Assembly: GCA_947650285.1 (NCBI GenBank)
Contig: CANTFL010000138.1
Coordinates: 186,001-250,000, forward strand
Length of the DNA: 64,000 bases
Source of the DNA: Hyaloperonospora brassicae
Lineage: Eukaryota; Oomycota; Peronosporomycetes; Peronosporales; Peronosporaceae
Direction: 5' to 3'
This document shows, piece after piece, positions 24,034 to 34,787 of this stretch (its first letter is position 1; every line of letters starts with the position of its first letter). Below the pieces are notes generated by a model. It saw nothing but the letters and a program-made list of their open reading frames with translations. It searched no databases and was not told the origin of the DNA. The translations under genes and the position numbers were made by a program.

Positions 24034-25809
24034 TCATGGCATACCGCGATCAACGGTAGTAGTTGCTGGAGGGACGCGTGAGGTCGCTGCCTCTGCACTC
24101 ACGTGGCCCAAGTCGTGAGAAATGCCAGTCTTCCCAGCAGACGGCAAACTGGAACTCGGAGTCGGGTTGTGGTCAACGTCCGTTGATGCAGCAGGGGCCA
24201 GTGGCATCATTCCGGTCTTTCCAGTCTCTCCTTTACGTCCCGATGCACCATCCGGGTTACTGTCGCGTACGACAGTACTACCGCTGCTGTCGACTTTGCC
24301 ACCGTTTATCACGACGTGCAGATCAATTTTCCCTCCGGCCGACGCGTGCGGTACCCACATGAGTAGCGAACCTCCGCGAGAACTTGGCAGACGAAAACGT
24401 CCTTGTCGGTAGCGTTCAAGATACAGCGTTTTGTCTTGGAGGTCTTTCACGGTCGCATTCCAAGACACGGTCGAGCCGCTCGCTACCTTTACTCTCGCCA
24501 CAGTATCACCGCCAGAGCGGATCACGACCGTCACGTCTTCTGAGTCGAGACTCTGCAACACGATGTTTACTGTGCCATCTCCCACCTTTCTCCATGTACC
24601 ATAACTTCCTCGAAACACCTGACCTTCTGTCGTGAGAGATAGTGCATCCGTCAACGAGCCGTCGTCTATCTCGCCGACCAACACGGTGGGGCCGCAGATT
24701 GGCTGAAGAAAGGTGCCCACCATGTCGGCTATACCAGTCGGATCGAGGATAGCAATGACGTCAATACCCATGTCAGCCACAGCCAAGAGGTAGTCTGTAC
24801 TTGAGAGTGTCTTTCCATTCCCATCCACTGCACTGTCCACAAGGCCATCGACAATAGTGCTCATGACGGAGCGCAGATTATCCAGGACGCGATGGACATT
24901 GTCTTTGAGGTTACGGGAGCAGTCATTGATCGCATCGGGTAAATTGATGGTGAAGAGATCAGACGCGCTCACTTCCTGGCGGATGGTACTGACAGCAACG
25001 AGAGGGTCTTTCTGTTTCATGGCGACGACAAACTGAGTCAATTCGTGAACTACTGCGTGCAGCTTTGCCCCGCAAGTTGCATTGGCGCTAAGCACATCCT
25101 GCAGTTGCGCTTGACTTTTGGTATCGAGATTCTGGATCGACTCATCGACGCCTGCGTCGCTCATGAGTGCCAGGAACGAGCTCGAGTTCAGCAACGACGA
25201 CCCGTTTTCCGCTACAGCTGCGACAATCTGATCGACAATAGCAGCTACAAAAGGCGTGTCGGGGGACACGGGTAGATTCAGGCATGTGCTGACTGCAGCA
25301 GGTAATTCCGTGGTGACGATATCTGACTCGTTGACGACGCCCATCGCGCGCTGGTTCAGCGTTGCATTGGCCTGGACGTCGTCAACGTAGCTCACCAGAG
25401 CGCTCGTCGCAGAGTAAAGCTGCTGACCACACTTGACGCCAAGCTGGACAGCCCCACTTGTTTTGCGTAGCTTGCCAAATACGCCTGCGGTTGCAGTGTT
25501 GAGCGCCACGGTAGCCACGGAAAAGACTTTGTCGAAGATCTGCGCCGTGCAGCCGGCAGTGCGTGGGATGCATTCCATGCCACATTCGACAGGATAGTCC
25601 AATGGACACTGTGCCCAACACGTTGCAATGCCGTCCGACTTGTAGCCTTTCGCGCAAGCATTATATGATAGGTACGTCTTGCGATAGCAGCCAGAGGCCG
25701 ATGCATTGACAGGGCTCACCCAGTTCGGGAGTTCAGACGCAGTACCATACTCTGCCAACGTCGTTGCAAGGACAATGGCACGTAGATACGTTGCTGCGTG
25801 TCCACGCAT
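24034..25809 (-). CDS. large secreted protein with Cys-rich N-terminus, unrecognised family
   Basis: A single 591-residue frame with ATG at 25809. The N-terminus has a likely signal peptide (hydrophobic stretch YLRAIVLATTL, possible cleavage after GTA at about residue 24). Mature residues 35-95 hold about seven Cys, with the pattern CWAQCPLDYPVECGMECIP, so a disulphide-bonded module is likely. A long helical middle follows, with several N-glycosylation sequons (NATL, NGSS, NSSS). A beta-rich segment lies around residues 400-500 (YGTWRKVGDGTVNIVL). The tail is rich in Ser, Thr, Pro and Gly, and no transmembrane segment is evident after the leader. I see no RXLR or LFLAK effector motif. It may be an oomycete cell-surface or apoplastic protein. 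Function unknown. Confidence 0.8.
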   Translation of the reverse strand: MRGHAATYLRAIVLATTLAEYGTASELPNWVSPVNASASGCYRKTYLSYNACAKGYKSDGIATCWAQCPLDYPVECGMECIPRTAGCTAQIFDKVFSVATVALNTATAGVFGKLRKTSGAVQLGVKCGQQLYSATSALVSYVDDVQANATLNQRAMGVVNESDIVTTELPAAVSTCLNLPVSPDTPFVAAIVDQIVAAVAENGSSLLNSSSFLALMSDAGVDESIQNLDTKSQAQLQDVLSANATCGAKLHAVVHELTQFVVAMKQKDPLVAVSTIRQEVSASDLFTINLPDAINDCSRNLKDNVHRVLDNLRSVMSTIVDGLVDSAVDGNGKTLSSTDYLLAVADMGIDVIAILDPTGIADMVGTFLQPICGPTVLVGEIDDGSLTDALSLTTEGQVFRGSYGTWRKVGDGTVNIVLQSLDSEDVTVVIRSGGDTVARVKVASGSTVSWNATVKDLQDKTLYLERYRQGRFRLPSSRGGSLLMWVPHASAGGKIDLHVVINGGKVDSSGSTVVRDSNPDGASGRKGETGKTGMMPLAPAASTDVDHNPTPSSSLPSAGKTGISHDLGHVSAEAATSRVPPATTTVDRGMP

Positions 25810-28199
25810 GACAGCACAACAGCAGCACTGAAGTTCGCAGCAAAGGGGGAAATGAAGAATGACGTCGTTGTTGCTAGCAGCGACTCGCTGCGCGGTCGAT
25901 CGAGTTGTCGTTGCATTACCGATCGACGTAACAACCGCTCGACCAGCAGCTCAGCAAGTTTGTGACGTCTGTTCACGAGGATCTACGAACGTGCAACGAG
26001 CCAGACGACGAGAACGACATGTGGCAACAAGTCCTGCACGAGCGCCACCACACAAACAAACAGCTGCTGGTAAACAACTGGATTACGCGGGTGGAAAGCA
26101 AGAGAAAGAGTGCGGGTTTTTGCACGTTGAGTGTGTACGCGTTGCCGCGAGCTCCCTTTGCTTGGCTGACAGTGTGAGATAGCACAGTGATGTAGACTAG
26201 TACTACACACACGTTGGTGATGGCCAACGTGGCAGCAGTTACGCAAGACATCGACGTCGGGATGACCTGACGATGATTTGACATTGGGATGTCGAAACAG
26301 CAACAAAAGTCGAGTTTTCTGCATCAAGATCAGACTTGCGGTCAGCCCGAAGCGACTGTATACGTTGTCGATATGAAGTTGGATGTATCGTATTGGTTGG
26401 AGACAGCCCACAGACCGACCTATGAAAAAGAGGCTGAGGCTGTTGCGTGCGCCGGCGCGATGAGTACACTTTGGCCAGTTTACTGGTGTAGGAACAATCG
26501 CCCACCACACCTATGAATGGAGCGTGCGACTACACGACGAACTACAGCGTCTGTGACAAAGACACAGGTCGTGTGCCGTGTGCCGTCATACTTCTCTGTG
26601 CTTTCGCCTGACGCTGTGCTCCGTTGGACAGAAGCAATCATACAATGAGTGCTTTAGTGTCGACAGGATTTGCAAGAGAGTACGTCCTCTTCAAGCAACG
26701 CGCCATTTGCGTTATGGTCTTAGCCCCACTACGTTCGTAGGCAACCGCCACGTACTTCTGAGCCTGTGGGTGTGATGCGCACTGGCGTTTGCGGTATCCG
26801 CCTGCTGTACATCGAGTGGATGCAGATAAGCATGCGGTACGTAAAGGACAGATGGGTGAGTGGGGTGTCTCATGGCGGCAAGTATGGCGGCTACGGCTCT
26901 GCCAATACGTGGTGTGTAGGTTCGAGTGTCACAGCCACACGGTCCACTAACAGCCGAAGAGTGTGAATCGGATGGTGTAGCGCGACTTCCTGTGCTAACA
27001 GATCATCTGATGTGTAGGACAAAAGTGACCTTGATTGGGTTTGAATCGAGTCGTTTCGATATACTCGGTTGTAAACCTACTTCATTGCAATCTATCAACA
27101 AACCAGTATCTCAAGTACCTGATTCGCCACTCATGTGCGCGCCTGTCACCAAGTATAACGTGTATGGCTGACCGATAACCTACATCGGCCAATGCGCAGT
27201 GCGGTGTCGACTAATGCCGCATTTTGCTGTCATAGTGATAACACCATAAACATCATCGCGCAAAATGCCGCAGATCCATTGAATCCGCCAAGGAAGTCAC
27301 TAGCAAACACCATTGTAACGACGATTATTCGCCAGGATAATTTGACAATCTACGTGTATCGAATTATATCACAGGCCCACTCTGCTGCATCAGTCGTCTT
27401 AACGATAGTCACATCGGTGATTTTCCTGCTAACATTGAGTGTCCACCGTCACGTGACTCTGACTTGATTATCACTTGTTGGTTCGATTAACTTGTTCCAC
27501 TTTTTCCATCGCATACCTGTCAATGGGAATACATGCGGAATGCGTCGAAGGATGACCAGAGCGTAGCTGCACGCTCACACACACTCCCACTCGGTCCTTT
27601 ATCACTCAGATCAGCAAACTGTTGGTCTTTTGGCGCTTGCAAATGTCACTCTGCGTCAGAGTTTGCCGCAAGACATGCTATTATATACCACGTAATAATG
27701 GCGCGAAGCTCGAGCTCGTCTACTCGTGCGAGTCAGATTATGCGTTGGACTTCGAACCAATCATCCTCGGTTTCAGCCAAAATTGCAACGCAAAGTGCTC
27801 AACGAAAGTACTTGCTATGGCGATTAAAATGAGAAAAAAACCGCGATATTCCATGGTCGTTTGATTCCAGCGATGACTCGCCTTTCGATTCAAGTCGTCT
27901 CAATCGGGAAAGCGCGACGAGGCTGATCAATTCGGCTGCTATGATCATTGGGGGGTTTGTGACAATGATATGCTCACCGTAATCAGAGCGTTCGTAGATT
28001 GCGACTAAAGTCATGTTGTCGTTGTGGTTAGGCCTTACAGAATTCAAGATGATCCTTGTATTACGTCGCGCTTCTAAGGTTAGCCGTAAGATTCTTCTCC
28101 GCGGCAGCTATCGTAGATGTGGCGTCACAAGCCACTTCAACTAAGTAGTTGCTTTTTCAGTTCAAAGACCTTACGCCTTCTCTCCATTACTGAAAAATG

Positions 28200-28612
28200 G
28201 GACGCACTTTTTACCAGATAAGCAGAACGAACTTGTACAGTCATAGTACAAGGGTGTGCGCTAACAAAACTACGCGTACACCGTAAGAGCAGAAGAATAA
28301 GAGAACCTGAGTGAGAGTTGCTCAGAAGAAAAAAAGTAAATCTGTAGATTACATTTTGTTTAGCCCTTTGTAAATAATTGTCTCACACTATAAAAGCCAC
28401 AAATTTACAATGCAGAAACTCACCCACCACCGATTGCGGGCGCCTAGCAGCGATTTAAAAGGGTTCATTCGGTTGACATCATGGCCTATACCACCTATTT
28501 GTAAAGTATTGTCGATTATTACCTCTAAAGATTATTTTTAAGCAATGTTGTCTCGCAAAGGCAAGAGCGATGGTCTCACAACATGTGCCAATATTACATT
28601 GGCACATGTTGT
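28200..28612. repeat. LTR-like relic
   Basis: The block around 28425-28456 reads CACCACCGATTGCGGGCGCC then TAGCAGCGATTT, closely matching a block inside the reversed solo LTR at about 14680-14706. In both places it is followed by a CATCATG-type word and an A/T-rich stretch. A TATAAAAG word lies just upstream at about 28389. The right edge is marked by the perfect hairpin at 28578-28612. The left edge is not resolved, and no retroelement protein was found beside it. Confidence 0.4.
28578..28612. repeat. perfect 15-bp inverted repeat
   Basis: ACAACATGTGCCAAT and ATTGGCACATGTTGT are exact reverse complements, separated by five bases (ATTAC). Its place at the edge of LTR-like DNA parallels the small palindromes at the ends of the LTRs at 14.4-14.9 kb and 18.29 kb. 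Confidence 0.9.
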
Positions 28613-29443
28613 GCCAGTGACATGTAAGTGGCATACCCCATACAACTCTACATGGCCCTTGGTATAGGGCTCGCATATGTTCTGAGATATCCAGGTAGAA
28701 TTGCTAGTTTAGAATCCCTCTGAGAATTAGGGTATCACCTAATCTTAAAAAATCCTACCGATCATTAGATCAAGCTTGCTATTCTTTTTATAAAGACTCA
28801 GCACATCTGACATCGCTTGATAGCAAGAATCCAGGCTGTCCTCAATAAGCAAGTAGTTACGCTATCGGACTTAGTAACTCCGTTGTATAGCTCCTATTTC
28901 GATGCGTATCAGTACGTCATCAACGAAGGGTGCTAATTACAGCGATTTTCCATCGACCGACGTGGTGCGGGTGCAAATCTTTTTCATTCGATTTTCGAGA
29001 ACGTACTTGATCGCGTCGCATTGCGTAACTGCTAAGCTATGAGATAATCTAGAGTGAATACGGTACCGACATTACTGTGTAACTAATAGGCAGAACTTCG
29101 CTGTGATGGATGAGATATCGTATAGCTTTTTTAGTGTTGATTGGCTCCTGATCGCGCGCAACGTGCTTTTTAAGGTGATCTAGCGACAGCTCATCATATT
29201 TCAAATGTCGTGTAGTGATCACTTTTTCGATCGAGCGCGTACCAAACATGATCCTTCAGATCGAATAGCTGCAGACTACTTGATGCCGTAACGGCTATCA
29301 TTCCGTCGTAAAAAACCGTGTACTGACTGTAGGGAAGAATACGTCAAACGTAATGTCAACAAAAATGCGTGCGCTATGTAGCAAATCGATCATGGACCGA
29401 TTCTAGGGACCGTAGCTTTGCAGGGACCGACATGCTTATACAA

Positions 29444-29562
29444 GTAATCACTACTTATCTTCTTCATCACTACATGGCTCAGTATTTTTTGCGTACAATA
29501 ATAGTAATTATCAGCAAAAAATATTGAGCCTTGTAGAGATGAAGGAGATAAGTAGTAATTAC
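29444..29562. repeat. 119-bp foldback (hairpin) sequence
   Basis: The left arm 29444-29492 and the right arm 29514-29562 are 49 bases each and pair with only five mismatches (44 of 49). The loop is 21 bases. The arms start GTAATCACTACTTATCTTC and end GATAAGTAGTAATTAC. It could be a very small MITE, a decayed end-to-end transposon remnant, or a source of hairpin RNA; the sequence alone does not decide. Confidence 0.85.
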
Positions 29563-32500
29563 AGATTACAGAGATCCGAGGATTGTCCACACCCGCTCCG
29601 TCAACGATTAGACAAGAACGACGCAAGATAGAGCGATAGAAGACACTTACTTGATCCCAACAGAGTGCTGTTATTTGCAAAAGGCCTCAAACGAGCAACG
29701 TAGAGGGGTAGGCACGAAACTTACGCAGGGGGTCAAACAAAGTCTATGGCGCGACCGATCCGGGACGCCAAAAACATCGACGTAAAGGCACGTATCGAGT
29801 ACACTTGTAGCCTTAAACGTGATCTAATGACAGAAAAGTGACCATTATTTCTCGATCCAATGATCTCTTGATGTCCAGCGATGCGGCATCAATTGAGATA
29901 GCACCTGTCGACTTGCACTCGAGAACGTTGATCTGGCCACTGCAAAGCAGCTCACCGACCTTGCATGGCCGTGGTCAGTCAGAAAGGAAGCGACAAACAT
30001 ACAGGTGCTACCCGTGGAAAGGTCGATCCCGGTTCAAGTTATACGGGGTAAGGATAATTACCGCAATCCCGAACTGTGCACACGCTACTTGCTTATGATT
30101 AGTCACTAAGTTGCGAAACATGGACCGACAAACATTCGTTTAGTTATACTCCCTAGTGCGTAAGCGACGATACCACATATGAAAGTTATGGTCGATGCAC
30201 GGAGAGTTAGGGGAGGCAACCTCGCGGTACAATCTTCCTCTACTGCGATTAGTCTCTGGCAACATATTGTCATCGTGGTCTCCATCATAACTTGCTCGTC
30301 TAAACGTCGCCACGTGATCCGTCCTTTTATTTGATCATTGTAGCCGTCTTGTGATTACAGGGTCGGTGCCTTTCTGTTGTGATGCATTCTATCGCAGTTA
30401 AGATGTGTTGATGGTTGTTTCTCGGACACTAGACAATACGCAATCAATATTTGCGTAGAGGCACCGATGAGACTCTTGAGCGTAGGTTTGGCAACAGTCC
30501 AGTCCGGACTCTAATCAATGCGTGCCTGAGGAGCAATTTGAATTATAATCGACATACACGAACCAAAGTAAGACGCCGACAGCGACGCCTTTCACGTACG
30601 ATCATTTTATACGTACATATGTGTCGACCAGTTGCGAGACGTAAGCTTTTTAATAATGTTAAGTGATCGCCTACAATGTGTCGCCGCCCTTATTTGTACA
30701 TAAGGCAAATTGCGTGCGTACGTTCGCGTATTTTACAGGCTCTTGCGTGCTTGATTTAGTTTTTGATAACACGTAACTTCGAATGCATATAAACTTACCA
30801 TTGAGAAATTTGAGAATGTTGACAATGCTTTAGTAACAGAAAATGCAAGACAAATTATTTCAGATACGCACATACAGAACGAAGCTATGACAAGCTTAAC
30901 TATCCCTACGCACGCTTACTTGTAAACTACCATTCGATCTCCAAGTTACGTTCTTATACATTGTTATAATCGATGCACTTTGAAGTACAATTATCGGCCT
31001 CTTCGTATCAGAATTCAATTCTTACATGTAAACGCAATGAACTGCATTCGGTGAAGGCATGCAGTACGCATATTATTATACAAATGGTTCCATTTTGCTT
31101 GACAAGTGCTAAGAATCAGCGTGACTGATTATATCTCGAATGAGCTGACACAAAAAGAACTATCGTGGACGGACATGCAGCCGTCAAAAGAAGATGTCCT
31201 TGTCATGAGCTTCTCCACGACAGCGTAACCTAAGACTTTTGTTACTTATTGACGACAACCGACTTCGCTTATCGAAGACAACATTTCTGCACACGATATC
31301 GCTTTTAAGCGAAGGAAGCGACGTCATGGTTATCTACGACTGATGCATGAAGTAGGAGGGCACAATCTCAGCAATCGTGGCACTTAGCTTCTTATGGATG
31401 ATACAGAATGGTTCAATCGAAGCAAAACCCCAAAGACATGATCTCAATCTATCTCGTCTGCGTGCAATACGGTCGTTATCTACAGACTGTATCAGTCTGG
31501 CGTACAGCGTTGATGCGGGGGCAAGAAAGCACGTATCAAGACAGATCAAAATTTATGACATATGAGTGTCTCCGAAGGCGCTCGTTATTGCTACCATCTT
31601 CGCTTCATTCGAAGTGCGACAACGGTACAAATTGCACAAATCGATAAGCATTGGCTGAAGTTGAATAAAGTAGCAAAGCGGACTGGAATTCCTTGCCCTT
31701 CGAATAGGAAGTATTTAGTGAATGGAGACTACAATATCCCATTTATGAAGCTTGCTCTTTATCAGACCGATGTGCTCTGCTGTACGAAGGCCAAATTTAT
31801 ATGATGGATCAAAGAGCTTATTGTTGTTCGCAAAAATGTCAAATGTGTAAAGCACTACCGTTTTCGACGAGCTGTTGATTAGTAGAAAAGAATTTTGCAA
31901 AAGCTACAAGTCAGGTTTAGATTGGGTGCGATGTGCGTAGCGAATATCAAATTAAGGATGTGGGCAACTCTACAGTAGCCCGATGGACTTTTATACGATA
32001 CATCGAGCAGGGGACAAGCATCACGCAGGACGTTTACCTTTTCAGAACAGATTTGCCTTTCTGCGACGGAGGACACATGTCCAAGCCGTCGACTTTTTTG
32101 TAGACTTTTGTCTGACCGTTAGCCGATCATGAAATCTCGTCCTCGGTAAGATCCGGTCAGCACTTTTGTCTTGTTTAGTATAATCAGAAGCTTCGCATCT
32201 CTACATGGCATTGCAAACACGCAGCTGCACAAGCAAAGTTCTCAGCACCTTCATCTTGGCGTTTTACCTTACATCAACGTCTTCCTACTTCGATAACTCG
32301 TAGTGAAGTCTCGATAAGGTACTTGTTGCTACCGCTTGTCTTGCTGTAGGTGTTTCATCTTGTTAAAGCAACGACGTATCCTTCTGTGCTGGTGCGAACC
32401 ATACTTACACAACAAACGCTTCCAAATAGTCATAGGGCGCATTCGGACACTAACTTACAGCTTACAACTTAGCAGCTCTGCAATAATGTCGATGGACGCC

Positions 32501-32817
32501 ATACTTGACAACATGCAGGAAGCTAAGATCTGGAGTCGAAATCGACAGAAGGAGCACTGCTTAGTGATAAACGTTGTTTGAACTCGCTTGACGACACGGT
32601 ATGTACCGAATGCGATTGTGCGCTCTACGTGTTTTTTTCTTCTTTTGTTCCCGAATGCAAGCAGAACTTGCGTTTTGTATGACCCAAAAGGCAGCCAGAA
32701 AGCATCACGACTTTTTCTCCAATTCCGAAGAACATTCGGAGCTCCGATCTGATTCGTCACGCTCGGTCCGACTCTCCGTCCTCTATCTGAGCGAGCAGTC
32801 TCCGGACAATTGAGCGC

Positions 32818-34362
32818 ATGCAGCAGCTCCCTCCGTTCAGGCCGTCTCTGCGTCGGGCAATGTGCGTGGTGCTGTTCGCCATCGAGCAGACGCGTCGCGT
32901 GCTCATTGCAGCCATTAGTCCCCGAGGTGAGCGACACGGATGACGAGAAACAACGGAACGAGTCGCCACTTTGTTCGCTCAGCTATTCGTCGTTTCGATT
33001 GGCTTAACGTCAACGTCTCGCGGGCCAATTGTCGATTTTGTACCAACGATTGTATTCGATTGTGTTTCGGGCTACGTGTCCTATTGTTTGCTTATCGGAA
33101 TGCATAGCCGCCGAGACAACGATGGAAATACGCGAGCAGGACTTTTCCTTCAGTGGTAATGTCTCTCATGTGTCTCTCTCTCTTTCTTTCTTTGTATGCT
33201 GCGTTGCTTGGTGGTAATGGATACGTTTGTCGTGGGCTTGACGGACTTGTTTCCATGTGTGTGTGATGTGTGATGTGTGTGTGTTTTGTTTGTGTTGTCG
33301 CGATTTACTACGTGTTCGTCGATGTCGCCATTGTGTTTGCGTTACTTGGTCGTAGACGACGCCCGTGAGCGACCGGTGATTGAGGTCGTGACAAAAGATG
33401 TAAGGACGGCAGACATTTTCTACATTCTGGAAGGTACTCGCGCCCCTGTAGTCGAAGAGGAATGGCGCCATTTGTAGCTTGGTTGCTGATGGGGTGCTGC
33501 CTTGCATGTGCTTTTAGTGATTGGAGGGGAAGACGAGATTGTTCTGGACGAACCTGCATCGTGGTGGAAGGATGCAGTCATCGATGAGTTTTCGAGACAG
33601 GATCTTCTGCTGCTGGCGTTGATTGCGATCTGTGCACTTCGCGTGCTACTTTTTGCAATGAAGGTGACGTGGAATCTGATACGATGGCCGGTGCAGTGGT
33701 ATAGCAAGCTACGAATCGAGGCGGATGAAGATCACGAGCGTGCAGATACAAGCAGCGAAAGTGTGAGGAAGCAGTTGGCTATCATCCGCTTTTGCCATCT
33801 ACAGTTTGCGCTAGCGACTGAGAAACTGAAGCGTGAAATACGAGAAGACAAGAGCGAAGACACACACGACGTGGTGGCGTTGCTGGCTATACGTCAAGAC
33901 AACGAAGCGACAGAGGTAACGCTTGCTGAGATATTAGCGACGTTGCGAAGCATCCAGAAGATGGACATCGATTTTAGGTTAAGTGAGGTGGAAGAGCACC
34001 TTGCAAGTATCCGACAACACGTGGAAGATGAGGAAGCTATCGACTGTCGACTTTCAGAAGCGTGGACGCGATTGCAAGAAACCTACGCTTTGTTTCTACA
34101 GCTGCAAACGACAGCGGCCCGTGGACGGACGCATAGAAAGACGGGGCAATGGCAACAACACCGACGGCACCATGAACAATGTCCACAAGAAGTATCTGCA
34201 CGTCGCCCACGTCGATTGTCTAGTCGCGAAGACATGGCTGACGAGGTGCTGCATGAACTCCAAGAGCTTACAAAGGAACTACCGCAAGGCTTCACAGCCG
34301 ACATGTTCACGTCACTAGGCAAGGTCATGCACGAGCAAGTGGCTCGATCGAAGCGAGATTGA
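32818..34362 (+). CDS. membrane/coiled-coil protein A (short paralogue of its neighbour)
   Basis: I join four exons: 32818-32926, 33108-33155, 33356-33433 and 33518-34362. All three introns start GT, end AG and are phase 1. This gives about 359 residues. Chosen ATG: MQQLPPFRPSL, followed by a modest hydrophobic stretch that may be a signal anchor. Small exons encode MEIREQDFSFS and RERPVIEVVTKDV. The last exon has a transmembrane segment (LLLLALIAICALRVLLF) and then a charged helical region with likely coiled coil, ending in ADMFTSLGKVMHEQ. Several pieces match the next gene in order: EIREQDFSFS versus EIRVDDFSFS, TLAEILATL versus TFAEILTTV, and RFCHLQFA versus RLRHLQVV. It stops before the multi-pass C-terminus of that gene. 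Family not recognised; probably oomycete-restricted. Confidence 0.65.
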
Positions 34363-34787
34363 GAGCACAGGGTTACCATGGGAAGTCCTGTCGCTTCATA
34401 TCTCTCGCATCTGGAAAAAGTGCACGAAGCACAAGAGTCTGGATATGATTGACAACGGGTGAAGTGGTACCGAGTAAGTAGTAGTCAAGTCGTAGAGTAG
34501 AGCGACGTCGTAGTAGTGATTGTAGTCGTACCAGTCAGTAGTCGATGGTGATCGTAAACTAATATCGTAGGGATCATGTACCATACCTCGAACACTTGTC
34601 CCAGTCGAATCAGTGACTAAATAGTGCTCGTCTCAGTCGATCAAACGACAAAAGTGCTTTTTTCAATCCGATCTTCACTGGCGAACGAAGGATCCTGCCA
34701 CTCCCTCGTTTTACTGCCTATACAAAACGCCCATACATCGGATCGCAGGAGTTGGTTGCGCGTTCGGGGAATCAGCCACTGATCGTG

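Larger units (their letters stand above)
25810..32817. other. 7-kb intergenic stretch with LTR-like and foldback relics
   Basis: No gene could be supported. Frames up to about 175 codons at 25983-26510 start with GTG and overlap other frames, as expected by chance in GC-richer DNA. Recognisable structures are an LTR-like segment around 28.2-28.6 kb with a perfect terminal hairpin, and a 119-bp foldback at 29444-29562. From about 31.3 to 32.3 kb there are short, stop-interrupted frames on both strands that might be remnants of a transposon, but no diagnostic motif was found. Confidence 0.5.

Noticed and set aside
25983..26510. 175-codon minus-strand frame upstream of the secreted-protein gene
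   Set aside because: It starts with GTG, has no domain, and competes with other frames of similar length in the same DNA.
31334..32076. Overlapping frames that hint at an integrase-type zinc motif
   Set aside because: I could not find an ordered HHCC or DDE block in any frame; the similarity is too weak to name.
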